A stretch of 61,557 bases of DNA from an uncultured Prevotellaceae bacterium (lineage in GTDB: Bacteria > Bacteroidota > Bacteroidia > Bacteroidales > Bacteroidaceae). Positions 49,729 through 57,446 of the stretch are shown piece after piece. Location: positions 1-61,557 of the forward strand of contig CADCEQ010000009.1 in the NCBI GenBank assembly GCA_902800435.1. The letters are read 5' to 3'. Under the pieces are notes generated by a model that saw only the letters and a list, made by a program, of their open reading frames with translations, searched no databases and was not told where the DNA came from. Each line of letters opens with the position of its first letter. The first letter of the stretch is position 1. The translations under genes were made by a program, and so were the position numbers.

Positions 49729-51867
49729 ATGAAAATCAAGAATATATTACTGACCGGAGTGGCAGCACTGGCCTTGGCATCGTGCAACGACTACCTGGAT
49801 GTCGAAGCCCCATCGAAATACACCATGGACTTCGTCTACACCCAGAAATCGGAGGTGGAGCGTGCCCTCAACGGCGTCTATGCCCAGTCACTTGTCGGCG
49901 ACCTTTACGGTAATACCTACCAGAAGAACTTCATCCTCAACAGCGACGTCGACCTAGCCATCAGTTCGTCGAGCGCACACTCCCACTCCACGTACCAGCG
50001 TTTCGACTGCGACGATGAAGGTAGCGAAATTCTGAAGTTCTGGACGGCTGCCTACCGCCTGATTGAGTATGCTAACGAGCTTATCACAGCAGCTGAGGCA
50101 AGTAACCTCTACTATATTACTGACGATGATGGCAACCCCACGACGACACCCGATGCAGAAATGCTGCAGTGGATTGGCGAGGCCAAGTGTCTGCGCGCCA
50201 TGGTCTACCACGACCTTGTAGTGATGTTCGGCGATGTTCCTTTCTCGTTTGAGCCAACCAACAGTCGTGAAGCAACAGAAATGCTGCCCGTCACTGACCG
50301 TGAGGAAATTCAGAAAGCCCTGATTGCTGACTTGCAGAAGGCCGCCACGGGCATGACATCAACTGCTAACACTACCGTGGAGCGCTGTTCCAAGGAGTTT
50401 GCCCATGCACTGATTGCCCGTATCGCCCTGACTGCAGGCGGCTATTCACTGCGCCCCGACAAGAGCAATCCCCGTGCGTACGGATCAATGCAGCGTCCGC
50501 AGGAGTACTTAAGCTACTACCGCACGGCCATGCAGTATGCCGACTCTGTCATCCAGAGTGGTACTCACAAGCTGGCTAACAACTACCAGGACGTGTTTGT
50601 TAACGAGTGTAACTATCAGGTCATCAACAACGACGACCCCATCTTCGAGATTCCCTTCGCCCGTGAGTCGACTGGTAATACTGGCTACAACCAGGGTCCC
50701 ACCTACTCCGATTACGAAGGTGCAACGGTAGGCGTCTGGGGCAAGTGTGACGGAGGTACCCGCCTGAACGCCTTCTACCGCTTCCTATTCCGTGATGGTG
50801 ATATGCGCCGCGAGTTTGTCAACGGCCTATGGTACTACTCCTACTACACCAATAGTGAGGGCACTTTGGCCGACTCTGTCTACATCCGCAACGACTACAC
50901 CGTTCACAACAATAAGTGGTCGAAGCTCTGGACGAGTCCAGGCTCTGCCTTAGGCAATACCACCACCGGTTCAACGGGCATCAATTACCCTTACATGCGC
51001 TATGCCGACGTGCTGTTAATGTACGCAGAAGCTGCCAATGAACTGAACGGTGGTCCCACTGACAAAGCCATAGACTGCCTCCGTCAGGTTCACAGCCGTG
51101 CCTTCCGCAACAGCAAGGACGACGACGCCGAATTCTATGCCAACGCACAGGCTGGTAAAGATGCTTTCCAGAAGGCAGTCCTCAATGAGCGTAAGTGGGA
51201 GTTTGCTGGTGAGAACATGCGCTGGCGTGATTTGGTGCGCACCAACACTTACGGCCAGGAACTGGTCTACAGCTTCCTGCGCTACTACTCGGCTGGTATG
51301 CAGAACGTGGGCGGTATGACCGGCTATGAGGATGCCATCAACGAACACGACGGCTACACCTCGGATAATGGCTATATCGACAATCTGCCTTCTCGCGTGT
51401 ATTACCATACTTATAATATTGACGAAGTGAACGCCTACGGCCTGCGTATGTACAAGGGCCAGCTCTACGGCTATCAGATTGACAGCCTGGGTAGCGTCAT
51501 TCAGACCTATCCCAACCAGACGATGCAGAGCCTCCGCATCTACAATGCCTACAAGTCAATGGCTTCGCCGATAACCAGCGCCATCACACGTGGCGGATTC
51601 AAAGCCAAGAGCTGGCTGAGTGCCGACTTCTACAAATGGGGCAACGAGTCGAACGGACAGCCCGTCGACCAGTGCAAGTACTCGTTCTACGGCTACATTC
51701 GCTGCGACGACGGTGGTAACCTCTGGATTGTCCGCGACGGTGTGCTCTCACAGTTCTCTAACATCCCCGCAGCCGACGAACTGCCCCCGGTACGCTACAT
51801 ACTGCCCTACCCCGGCACCGTCATACAGCGCTCTTCGGGCGAATATAAGAACTACTACGGATATTAA
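49729..51867 (+). CDS. SusD-family surface glycan-binding lipoprotein
   Basis: Start at MKIKNILLTG (712 residues), giving lipobox Cys19 in LASCNDYLDVEAP. SusD features include DFVYTQKSEVERALNGVYA, AKCLRAMVYHDLVVMFGDVPF, and the C-terminal YPYMRYADVLLMYAEAANELNGG with NERKWEFAGENMRWRDLVRTN. It is longer than many SusD proteins, with extra sequence in the middle and C-terminal parts. It forms the lid on SusC. Placed directly after susC with an AATTGAAAAT-type spacer. Confidence 0.96.
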   Translation: MKIKNILLTGVAALALASCNDYLDVEAPSKYTMDFVYTQKSEVERALNGVYAQSLVGDLYGNTYQKNFILNSDVDLAISSSSAHSHSTYQRFDCDDEGSEILKFWTAAYRLIEYANELITAAEASNLYYITDDDGNPTTTPDAEMLQWIGEAKCLRAMVYHDLVVMFGDVPFSFEPTNSREATEMLPVTDREEIQKALIADLQKAATGMTSTANTTVERCSKEFAHALIARIALTAGGYSLRPDKSNPRAYGSMQRPQEYLSYYRTAMQYADSVIQSGTHKLANNYQDVFVNECNYQVINNDDPIFEIPFARESTGNTGYNQGPTYSDYEGATVGVWGKCDGGTRLNAFYRFLFRDGDMRREFVNGLWYYSYYTNSEGTLADSVYIRNDYTVHNNKWSKLWTSPGSALGNTTTGSTGINYPYMRYADVLLMYAEAANELNGGPTDKAIDCLRQVHSRAFRNSKDDDAEFYANAQAGKDAFQKAVLNERKWEFAGENMRWRDLVRTNTYGQELVYSFLRYYSAGMQNVGGMTGYEDAINEHDGYTSDNGYIDNLPSRVYYHTYNIDEVNAYGLRMYKGQLYGYQIDSLGSVIQTYPNQTMQSLRIYNAYKSMASPITSAITRGGFKAKSWLSADFYKWGNESNGQPVDQCKYSFYGYIRCDDGGNLWIVRDGVLSQFSNIPAADELPPVRYILPYPGTVIQRSSGEYKNYYGY

Positions 51868-51925
51868 ACGTTGAACATTGAACGTTGAACGTTGAAGATT
51901 AAAACACTGAAACATTGAAAAGTTT
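51867..51925 (+). repeat. short tandem repeats between susD and the next lipoprotein gene
   Basis: The spacer is made of AACGTTGAACATTGAACGTTGAAC-like units (GTTGAAC/ATTGAAC), about four copies, then an AT-rich stretch to the start codon. Similar AATTGA-type repeats fill 54308-54339. Confidence 0.75.
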
Positions 51926-54307
51926 ATGAAAAAGATACTGAACAACCTATTGCTCCTTTTCGTGGCAGTCACCTCCGCCCTGATGGTTGCTTGTAAAGAC
52001 GACGAGAACAGCGCCGCCCCTGGCACCGACAGAGAGTTTATGACCATGTTCATCGTCGACAACACCCGCGGTAAAGGTTCCGACTACCCTTATAACTGCG
52101 GACTTGACGCACGCTATCCGCATGGCAATACCGTACACCTCTACTGGTACGGTGTCGACAACTGTGCTGGATATCAGATTCAGATGGCACTCCAGCCCAA
52201 GGTATCGGGAGGTTCCGATGCTTGGGCCAGGATTCAGGGCACCAGCGACCTGTTGCTCGACACCATTGTCGGCCCCAAGGTGCTCGACCTGCTTATCCCC
52301 AACCTGCAGTATTCTACAGACTACCGCTTTGCCATCCGTTGCCTGTCGAAGTTGGATAACAATACGACAGACTTCTCGCATGCCTCCAACTGGTACGGTC
52401 ATGGCAATGGACGCCAGTGGCAGGAGTATGTGGGCATTGCCACTAAGGATCGCTACCCCACCCCTAACGCCATCTACGTGAACCAGGCTGAGACAACCGA
52501 GACCACGATGCACGTCTATCTAAACAACACGGTGAAACAGTCACTGGGCTATGCAGAGGACGCTACCATCACCGATCAGGACGATCTGGACAAGGTGGAG
52601 GCATACAACGAGAATTTCAACATTGGTGAAAACGGCCAATTAGGCTACCAAATCCTGACCGTCTCACCCTCGCCCAACAACCCCAACTCTACCGTGGGCG
52701 AGAAGTGGCGCCGCTATCAGATTACGCAGGAAGACCGTGAGCGCGGCTACATTGTCATCGACGGTCTGACAGCTAACTCCGTATACGTCATCGACGTCAT
52801 CGACCCGCGTGTTCCCGTGGCTATCGATGCCAAGTACAACACTTGTACCTCACGTTCTGACGGTAAGCCCGGCGAGCCTATCCTACTGAAGCACGACGAG
52901 CTGATGGCACAGGCAGCCAGCTTACCCATCCCTGATCAGGAGAAAAGCCGTGCACAGGTGTTTGCACTGGCAGAGCAGTTTGATGCAGCCCCGCTCACGC
53001 CTACACTCCGCGACTTCATCGAGAACACCAACTACGCCGAGGGTCAGACCTTCATGCTGGAAGGCGGCAAGACCTATTACGTAGACGGTAACGACATCAC
53101 CTGTAAGGGCTTCGTGCTTCGCACCAACCCCGAGGACGTTGCCCAAGGCAAGCGTGCCCGCGTCATCTGCGGTATCGGTAAGGACGACATGTACAGCCAG
53201 GCCGTCGACGGCGAGCAGTGGAACGGCTGTCCCTACTCCATGTTCACCTTCGGACGTCAGCCCGAGGCTGGTGAGGGTGGCGAGATCTACATGAAGAAAC
53301 TGGCCTTCTACGACATCGACTTCGACAATCCCAAGTGTTATAACTACGGTGACCAGCAGGCCGGACTCGGAAGCCCGACGGGTAACTATTTCTTCAATAT
53401 GTTCTCCAACGGTATGGCTATCTCCCTCGACTCGCTCGTCATTGACAACTGCTCGTTCAAGCGACTGGTGCGCGGCTTCATCCGCGAACAGGGTGTGAAC
53501 TACAAGATATGGCGCCACGTGGTGATCCACAACAACGTGTTCATGGACTGCGGCTACTACAACCAGGGTGCCGGCGGCTACTGCTGGATTCACGGCTCGG
53601 GTGCCAATGTCAGTTCTAACCTGTACGAGGACATGAAGGTTACTGAGAACACCTTCTACGACAGCCCCTTCCCCGCCTTCTTCGCCGAGCAGACCGAGGT
53701 GGCATGGGTGCCTGGGACGGTGTGGAACATCACGTTCTCGAACAACACGCTCATCAACTTCAACACCCGTGCCGACGGTGCCATCTTCAAGATGCGTGGA
53801 CTGCCCCACAAATCGGTGTTCAACGTGAAGAACAACCTCATCGTGCTCTGCAAGAAGGCTGGCGACCAGCGCGTTCTGGCTCAGTGGGGTGCCGACATCC
53901 GCAACACGCAGACCCAGCCCGACGGTTCGGCAGGTAAAGTAACACTGAACTTCGAGAACAACTGGTCTACCAACAACGATCTTACCCAAATCGGTGATGT
54001 TCTGAGCGTTTTCAGCAACACCCCGTGGTCATCAACCAGCAACAACTTCGGCAAGTTGGTGAAGGACGGTAACGCTACATTGAACGGCTCACTCGAAGTG
54101 AAGGCTGCCAGTATCTCAGCCACCGATCTGATGGAGCAGCCCTGCCCGCCTTCCATTGCAGCAACTGCCAGTTCACAGCACATGCACCGTGCCGATGCCC
54201 TCGACGGAACAGCCTCTACGGAATTCAACGTGAACCTGTACTTCAAGAACAAAGACAACGAAATCTACCGCAACAACGTGGGTGCAGCCCGCTGGAGGAA
54301 TAAGTAA
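51926..54307 (+). CDS. DUF4957/DUF5123-type surface lipoprotein (beta-helix)
   Basis: This 793-residue lipoprotein has Cys23 in LMVACKDDENS. The N-terminal part (about 35-310) looks like fibronectin/DUF4957-type beta-sandwiches (VHLYWYGVDNCAGYQIQM). Residues about 340-760 form a right-handed beta-helix resembling pectate-lyase folds (DSLVIDNCSFKRL, VVIHNNVFMDCGYYNQG, ITFSNNTLINFNT), as in DUF5123 proteins. It sits in the SusE/SusF position after SusD in pectin loci, so it is likely a surface glycan-binding protein. A weak lyase activity cannot be excluded, since no clear catalytic residues can be assigned by eye. Confidence 0.85.
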   Translation: MKKILNNLLLLFVAVTSALMVACKDDENSAAPGTDREFMTMFIVDNTRGKGSDYPYNCGLDARYPHGNTVHLYWYGVDNCAGYQIQMALQPKVSGGSDAWARIQGTSDLLLDTIVGPKVLDLLIPNLQYSTDYRFAIRCLSKLDNNTTDFSHASNWYGHGNGRQWQEYVGIATKDRYPTPNAIYVNQAETTETTMHVYLNNTVKQSLGYAEDATITDQDDLDKVEAYNENFNIGENGQLGYQILTVSPSPNNPNSTVGEKWRRYQITQEDRERGYIVIDGLTANSVYVIDVIDPRVPVAIDAKYNTCTSRSDGKPGEPILLKHDELMAQAASLPIPDQEKSRAQVFALAEQFDAAPLTPTLRDFIENTNYAEGQTFMLEGGKTYYVDGNDITCKGFVLRTNPEDVAQGKRARVICGIGKDDMYSQAVDGEQWNGCPYSMFTFGRQPEAGEGGEIYMKKLAFYDIDFDNPKCYNYGDQQAGLGSPTGNYFFNMFSNGMAISLDSLVIDNCSFKRLVRGFIREQGVNYKIWRHVVIHNNVFMDCGYYNQGAGGYCWIHGSGANVSSNLYEDMKVTENTFYDSPFPAFFAEQTEVAWVPGTVWNITFSNNTLINFNTRADGAIFKMRGLPHKSVFNVKNNLIVLCKKAGDQRVLAQWGADIRNTQTQPDGSAGKVTLNFENNWSTNNDLTQIGDVLSVFSNTPWSSTSNNFGKLVKDGNATLNGSLEVKAASISATDLMEQPCPPSIAATASSQHMHRADALDGTASTEFNVNLYFKNKDNEIYRNNVGAARWRNK

Positions 54308-54339
54308 AATTGACAATTGAAAATTGAGAATTGAGAATT
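54308..54339 (+). repeat. AATTGA-type tandem repeats before a lipoprotein gene
   Basis: AATTGACAATTGAAAATTGAGAATTGAGAATT-like repeats of 7-8 bp fill the whole spacer up to the ATG at 54340. Confidence 0.75.
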
Positions 54340-54864
54340 ATGAATACATTCACGAAATCAATCATTGGTGCGATGACATTCCTGATGGGAGTCTGCATAA
54401 CCTCTTGCAGCGACGCCAATGAATATGAAGACGCCGACACCGTCAATCCATCGTGGGTAGAGGGCTACACAGACTCACTCACTATTGGTCATCCCGAAAG
54501 TCTGGCCAACACAAGGTGGGTACGTGGCACAGGTCTGAAATTGAATGCCTACGGCCAAGAAGTACAAGGCTATGTGGAGAGCCTTAACTTTGCCACTGCT
54601 GATTCCGTCAGCGTCAAGATGAGCCAAGGAACCACTGAAGGGACCTGGACTGACGAATCCAACACTGAGCGCCAGCCCTATTATGAGTATAACTACTCAG
54701 CCACTACTGGTCGACTTGAGATCCTAAAGCTGGTAAGAGATGACAAAGGAAACATATCAAAGTCTGCTGTCTTCGTTGGCATTGCCGTCTCAGGTAAGAA
54801 GGAAGTAATAACGTTAGCCCATTTCGGCGACACGCCCGTACAGACCTACCTCGTGAAACAATAA
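54340..54864 (+). CDS. small lipoprotein, function unknown
   Basis: This 174-residue protein has lipobox Cys23 in GVCITSCSDANEYEDAD. Start at ATG 54340; a TTG nine bases upstream is in frame but lies in the repeat spacer. The body is beta-rich (YVESLNFATADSVSVKMSQG, YYEYNYSATTGRLEIL), possibly a lipocalin-like or surface accessory fold. Co-transcribed with susC/D. I do not recognise a named family. Codon use is less GC-rich than the neighbouring enzymes. Confidence 0.8.
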   Translation: MNTFTKSIIGAMTFLMGVCITSCSDANEYEDADTVNPSWVEGYTDSLTIGHPESLANTRWVRGTGLKLNAYGQEVQGYVESLNFATADSVSVKMSQGTTEGTWTDESNTERQPYYEYNYSATTGRLEILKLVRDDKGNISKSAVFVGIAVSGKKEVITLAHFGDTPVQTYLVKQ

Positions 54865-54874
54865 TGAAGTCTAC

Positions 54875-54910
54875 GGCTCTACGGCAGAGTTCCATCCCTG
54901 CCGTGGAGCC
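54875..54910 (+). terminator. hairpin after the small lipoprotein
   Basis: GGCTCTACGGCAG (54875-54887) pairs with CTGCCGTGGAGCC (54898-54910), with one G-U and a 10-nt loop. AT-rich sequence follows but not a clean T run. It may reduce read-through into the next gene or separate the two. Confidence 0.5.
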
Positions 54911-54969
54911 TACGACATAAAGAAAAAACGTTTTATTACCTTTTATTATTAATTTAACTAATTAGTTTT

Positions 54970-57231
54970 ATGAAAAAATTATTTACTTTGGTTTTCGCGC
55001 TGATGGGCTTCGCCGGTGCTGCCAATGCGGCTTCGGTGGATGACCTTGCAGTGCTGAAGCACAGCTATGTGCTGGTATGTGATGAGCTCGGTTCTCGTCC
55101 TGGTAAAGGTGTGCTCTTTGGCAACGACCACTTCCTCGATGTGAAAAGTGGCGGTACGACAGCTACCAACAAGGGAACCGTAGACCTCTCTGTAGTTGAT
55201 GGTAACGAAGGCTATGTGACACAGGAGATTGTCGACAAGTACGGTGCCGACTATGCTGGCCCCCACTACAACTGGCTGCGTCTGAAGAACCAGCAGGACA
55301 TGATTGCCCTGAAGCTGACTGCCAAGTCGAAGATTATTATCTTCGAGCAGGGAAACAACAAGACTGGTAAGGATGCCCGTATTCCCCGCATCTCTACCGA
55401 CGAGGCCCAGTCGAACTCACTGAATCCAGCTCCTGATGAGAACCACCCCGCTACGGTCAGCGGTTTCCGTTGGGAGTTCACTGTTGACGATGACGGTCTC
55501 TACTATCTCGGTTCTTACAATGGTGATATGTTCATCAGCTTCATCATCATCGAGGCTAACGAGGCTCCTGGTACTCCTACTATCAAGGTTGGCGACCAGA
55601 CCTACGAGGGTGGCCTGTGGTTCCGTGAGGTTTCCTGTAAGGCTAACGATATGGTTGAGGAAGGTTCAACTGAGAAGATTCCCACCGTTGTAACCTACAC
55701 CACCGACGGTTCTGCTCCTACGGCTACCAGCACGAAGTACACTGAGCCTATCAAGTGCTACCAGAACATGACCGTTAAGTTCCAGGCATTCATGGATCTC
55801 CTGGGCAACGGCAGTATCACTGATGAGGACATCTGCGACGGTGCCGACAACGAGGGTAACGTCAACTTCATCTTCAACGCCCCTGACATCGAGGCTGACG
55901 GTGCTAATGTGAAAATCGTATCCCCGTATGAGGGCGCCCAGAACTTCGTAACGCTCGACGGTAACTTAGACAATGCCGAGCTGAAGGCTGAGCTCACTCT
56001 TAACGAATCTGCCACTGTAACCGCTTACTCTAAGATTGCAAATGGCAATTACGCTACCTTCGTAACAAAATCCAGCTCCAAGGATGTCTACGTACTGGAT
56101 CCCATCAAGGAGAAGAAGACCATCGCCATCACCGCTGGTACTGCCGTTCTTGACGAGGAAGCTACCGCAACCTCTACCACTGGTGAGGTCTACAAGATTG
56201 AAGATGGTGCTATCAGCGCCGACAAGAAGGACTTCTTCGTGAAGAACCTCACCTTCGGAACCCTGGCCAATGCTGATGCCGCCAAGTCTCAGTATCAGGT
56301 GCCTGCTGGTCAGGAGGCCTACATCCAGATGAGCAACACTAACATCACCTTCTACGTTGCCGAGGGCGACTCTGTTGACGTGAAGGTCATCTGCTCGAAG
56401 AACTCTTGCAAGAACATCGATGCTGACGATGCTGCTGAAGACAAGCTGGTCAATGGCTGTACTCCCGACCGCAGCTGCTATGTGAACGTGAGCGGCACCA
56501 ACTACTGCCACTTGGATGCCGAGGGCGGCGTTGCTGCTGACATGAAGCTCTATCCCGAGGATGGCAACATCATCACCTTCGGTCTGAAGGGTGCCGAGGG
56601 CGGCAGCTACTTCACCTTCCAGAAGTATTCTGGCACGGGTAACATCCTCATCTCCAGCATCGAGATTACTCCGGCTGCTGGCGAGCCTGCTGTTCAGGAG
56701 ACCGTACTCTGGGAAGGCACTGCACTTGTTAACGGTTGGGCCGACCAGCCGATGATGCTGAGCGACGGTGGTAAGGAGTTGACTGATGCCGGAGCCGCTG
56801 TTGGAGACAGACTCCGCATCTACTTCACTGCTCCAGATGACAACTGGCAGGTAGAGCTTACTAATGGTCACTGGGATGGCATGCTGGATCGCTATGCTGC
56901 TAAGGATCTTGGTCCTGAAGCAGATGGTTCACCCCGTCATTATACTATTGTTGACCAGTCTAAGGGTTACTTCGAGTATACTATTGATCAGGATTTCCTG
57001 ACTAAGGCAACAACAACACAGTACTGGGGCGGTTCATTCCTGCTCAACGGCGATGGTAACATGACCGTCACAAAGGTTAGCCTCGTCAAGGGTGGCGGCG
57101 ACACCGCTGTGAAGACCATCAAGACTGTGAAGGCCCAGAACGGTGCTATCTACAACCTCGCCGGCCAGAAGGTTTCTGCCGACTACAAGGGTGTGGTCAT
57201 CATCAACGGCAAGAAGGTCCTGAACAAGTAA
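54970..57231 (+). CDS. large secreted protein of unknown function with C-terminal tail
   Basis: This 753-residue protein has a signal ending AANAA. It is beta-rich, with a chitobiase-C-terminal-like segment around 235-275 (VVTYTTDGSAPTATSTKYTEPI) and other beta modules resembling carbohydrate-binding ones (for example ISADKKDFFVKNLTFG and YFTFQKYSGTGNILISSIEI). The tail is YNLAGQKVSADYKGVVIINGKKVLNK. Codons use far more T-ending forms (GCT, GGT, ACT) than the other genes, which suggests either high expression or different ancestry. It follows the susC-D set and a hairpin, and ends before a strong terminator. Likely a secreted glycan-binding or adhesive surface protein; function unknown. Confidence 0.75.
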   Translation: MKKLFTLVFALMGFAGAANAASVDDLAVLKHSYVLVCDELGSRPGKGVLFGNDHFLDVKSGGTTATNKGTVDLSVVDGNEGYVTQEIVDKYGADYAGPHYNWLRLKNQQDMIALKLTAKSKIIIFEQGNNKTGKDARIPRISTDEAQSNSLNPAPDENHPATVSGFRWEFTVDDDGLYYLGSYNGDMFISFIIIEANEAPGTPTIKVGDQTYEGGLWFREVSCKANDMVEEGSTEKIPTVVTYTTDGSAPTATSTKYTEPIKCYQNMTVKFQAFMDLLGNGSITDEDICDGADNEGNVNFIFNAPDIEADGANVKIVSPYEGAQNFVTLDGNLDNAELKAELTLNESATVTAYSKIANGNYATFVTKSSSKDVYVLDPIKEKKTIAITAGTAVLDEEATATSTTGEVYKIEDGAISADKKDFFVKNLTFGTLANADAAKSQYQVPAGQEAYIQMSNTNITFYVAEGDSVDVKVICSKNSCKNIDADDAAEDKLVNGCTPDRSCYVNVSGTNYCHLDAEGGVAADMKLYPEDGNIITFGLKGAEGGSYFTFQKYSGTGNILISSIEITPAAGEPAVQETVLWEGTALVNGWADQPMMLSDGGKELTDAGAAVGDRLRIYFTAPDDNWQVELTNGHWDGMLDRYAAKDLGPEADGSPRHYTIVDQSKGYFEYTIDQDFLTKATTTQYWGGSFLLNGDGNMTVTKVSLVKGGGDTAVKTIKTVKAQNGAIYNLAGQKVSADYKGVVIINGKKVLNK

Positions 57232-57252
57232 TCTTTCGTTTACACTAAATGG

Positions 57253-57285
57253 GGGCAGGCAGCGGCAACGCTACCTGCCCTTTTT
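57253..57285 (+). terminator. rho-independent terminator after the secreted protein
   Basis: GGGCAGGCAGCG (57253-57264) pairs with CGCTACCTGCCC (57269-57280), one mismatch, a GCAA tetraloop, followed by TTTTT (57281-57285). Confidence 0.85.
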
Positions 57286-57293
57286 CGTCTTAG

Positions 57294-57355
57294 AGTTTGC
57301 TCCGGGTAAACGGTGAGTTTACGCCGACCAAACCCTCAGTTTGCTCCGAGTAAAC
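57294..57355. repeat. direct repeat of an AGTTTGCTCCGRGTAAAC near-palindrome
   Basis: Copies at 57294-57311 and 57338-57355 differ by one base, and a partial copy (GAGTTTACGCCGA, 57315-57327) lies between. The unit is nearly self-complementary (GTTT-CTC-GAG-AAAC). It lies between the terminator and the PL1-GH3 promoter. Confidence 0.75.
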
Positions 57356-57382
57356 TTTTTGTTCTTTTTTGTGACAAAAGGA

Positions 57383-57413
57383 TTGGAGATTTGGAAAAGT
57401 TTTAGTATCTTTG
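57383..57413 (+). promoter_or_regulatory. promoter for the PL1-GH3 operon
   Basis: TTG at 57383-57385, a 20-nt spacer, then TATCTTTG at 57406-57413, 33 bp before the PL1 start. Confidence 0.75.
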
Positions 57414-57446
57414 CCGTCGAAAAGCAAACGACTAATAACCACAAGA

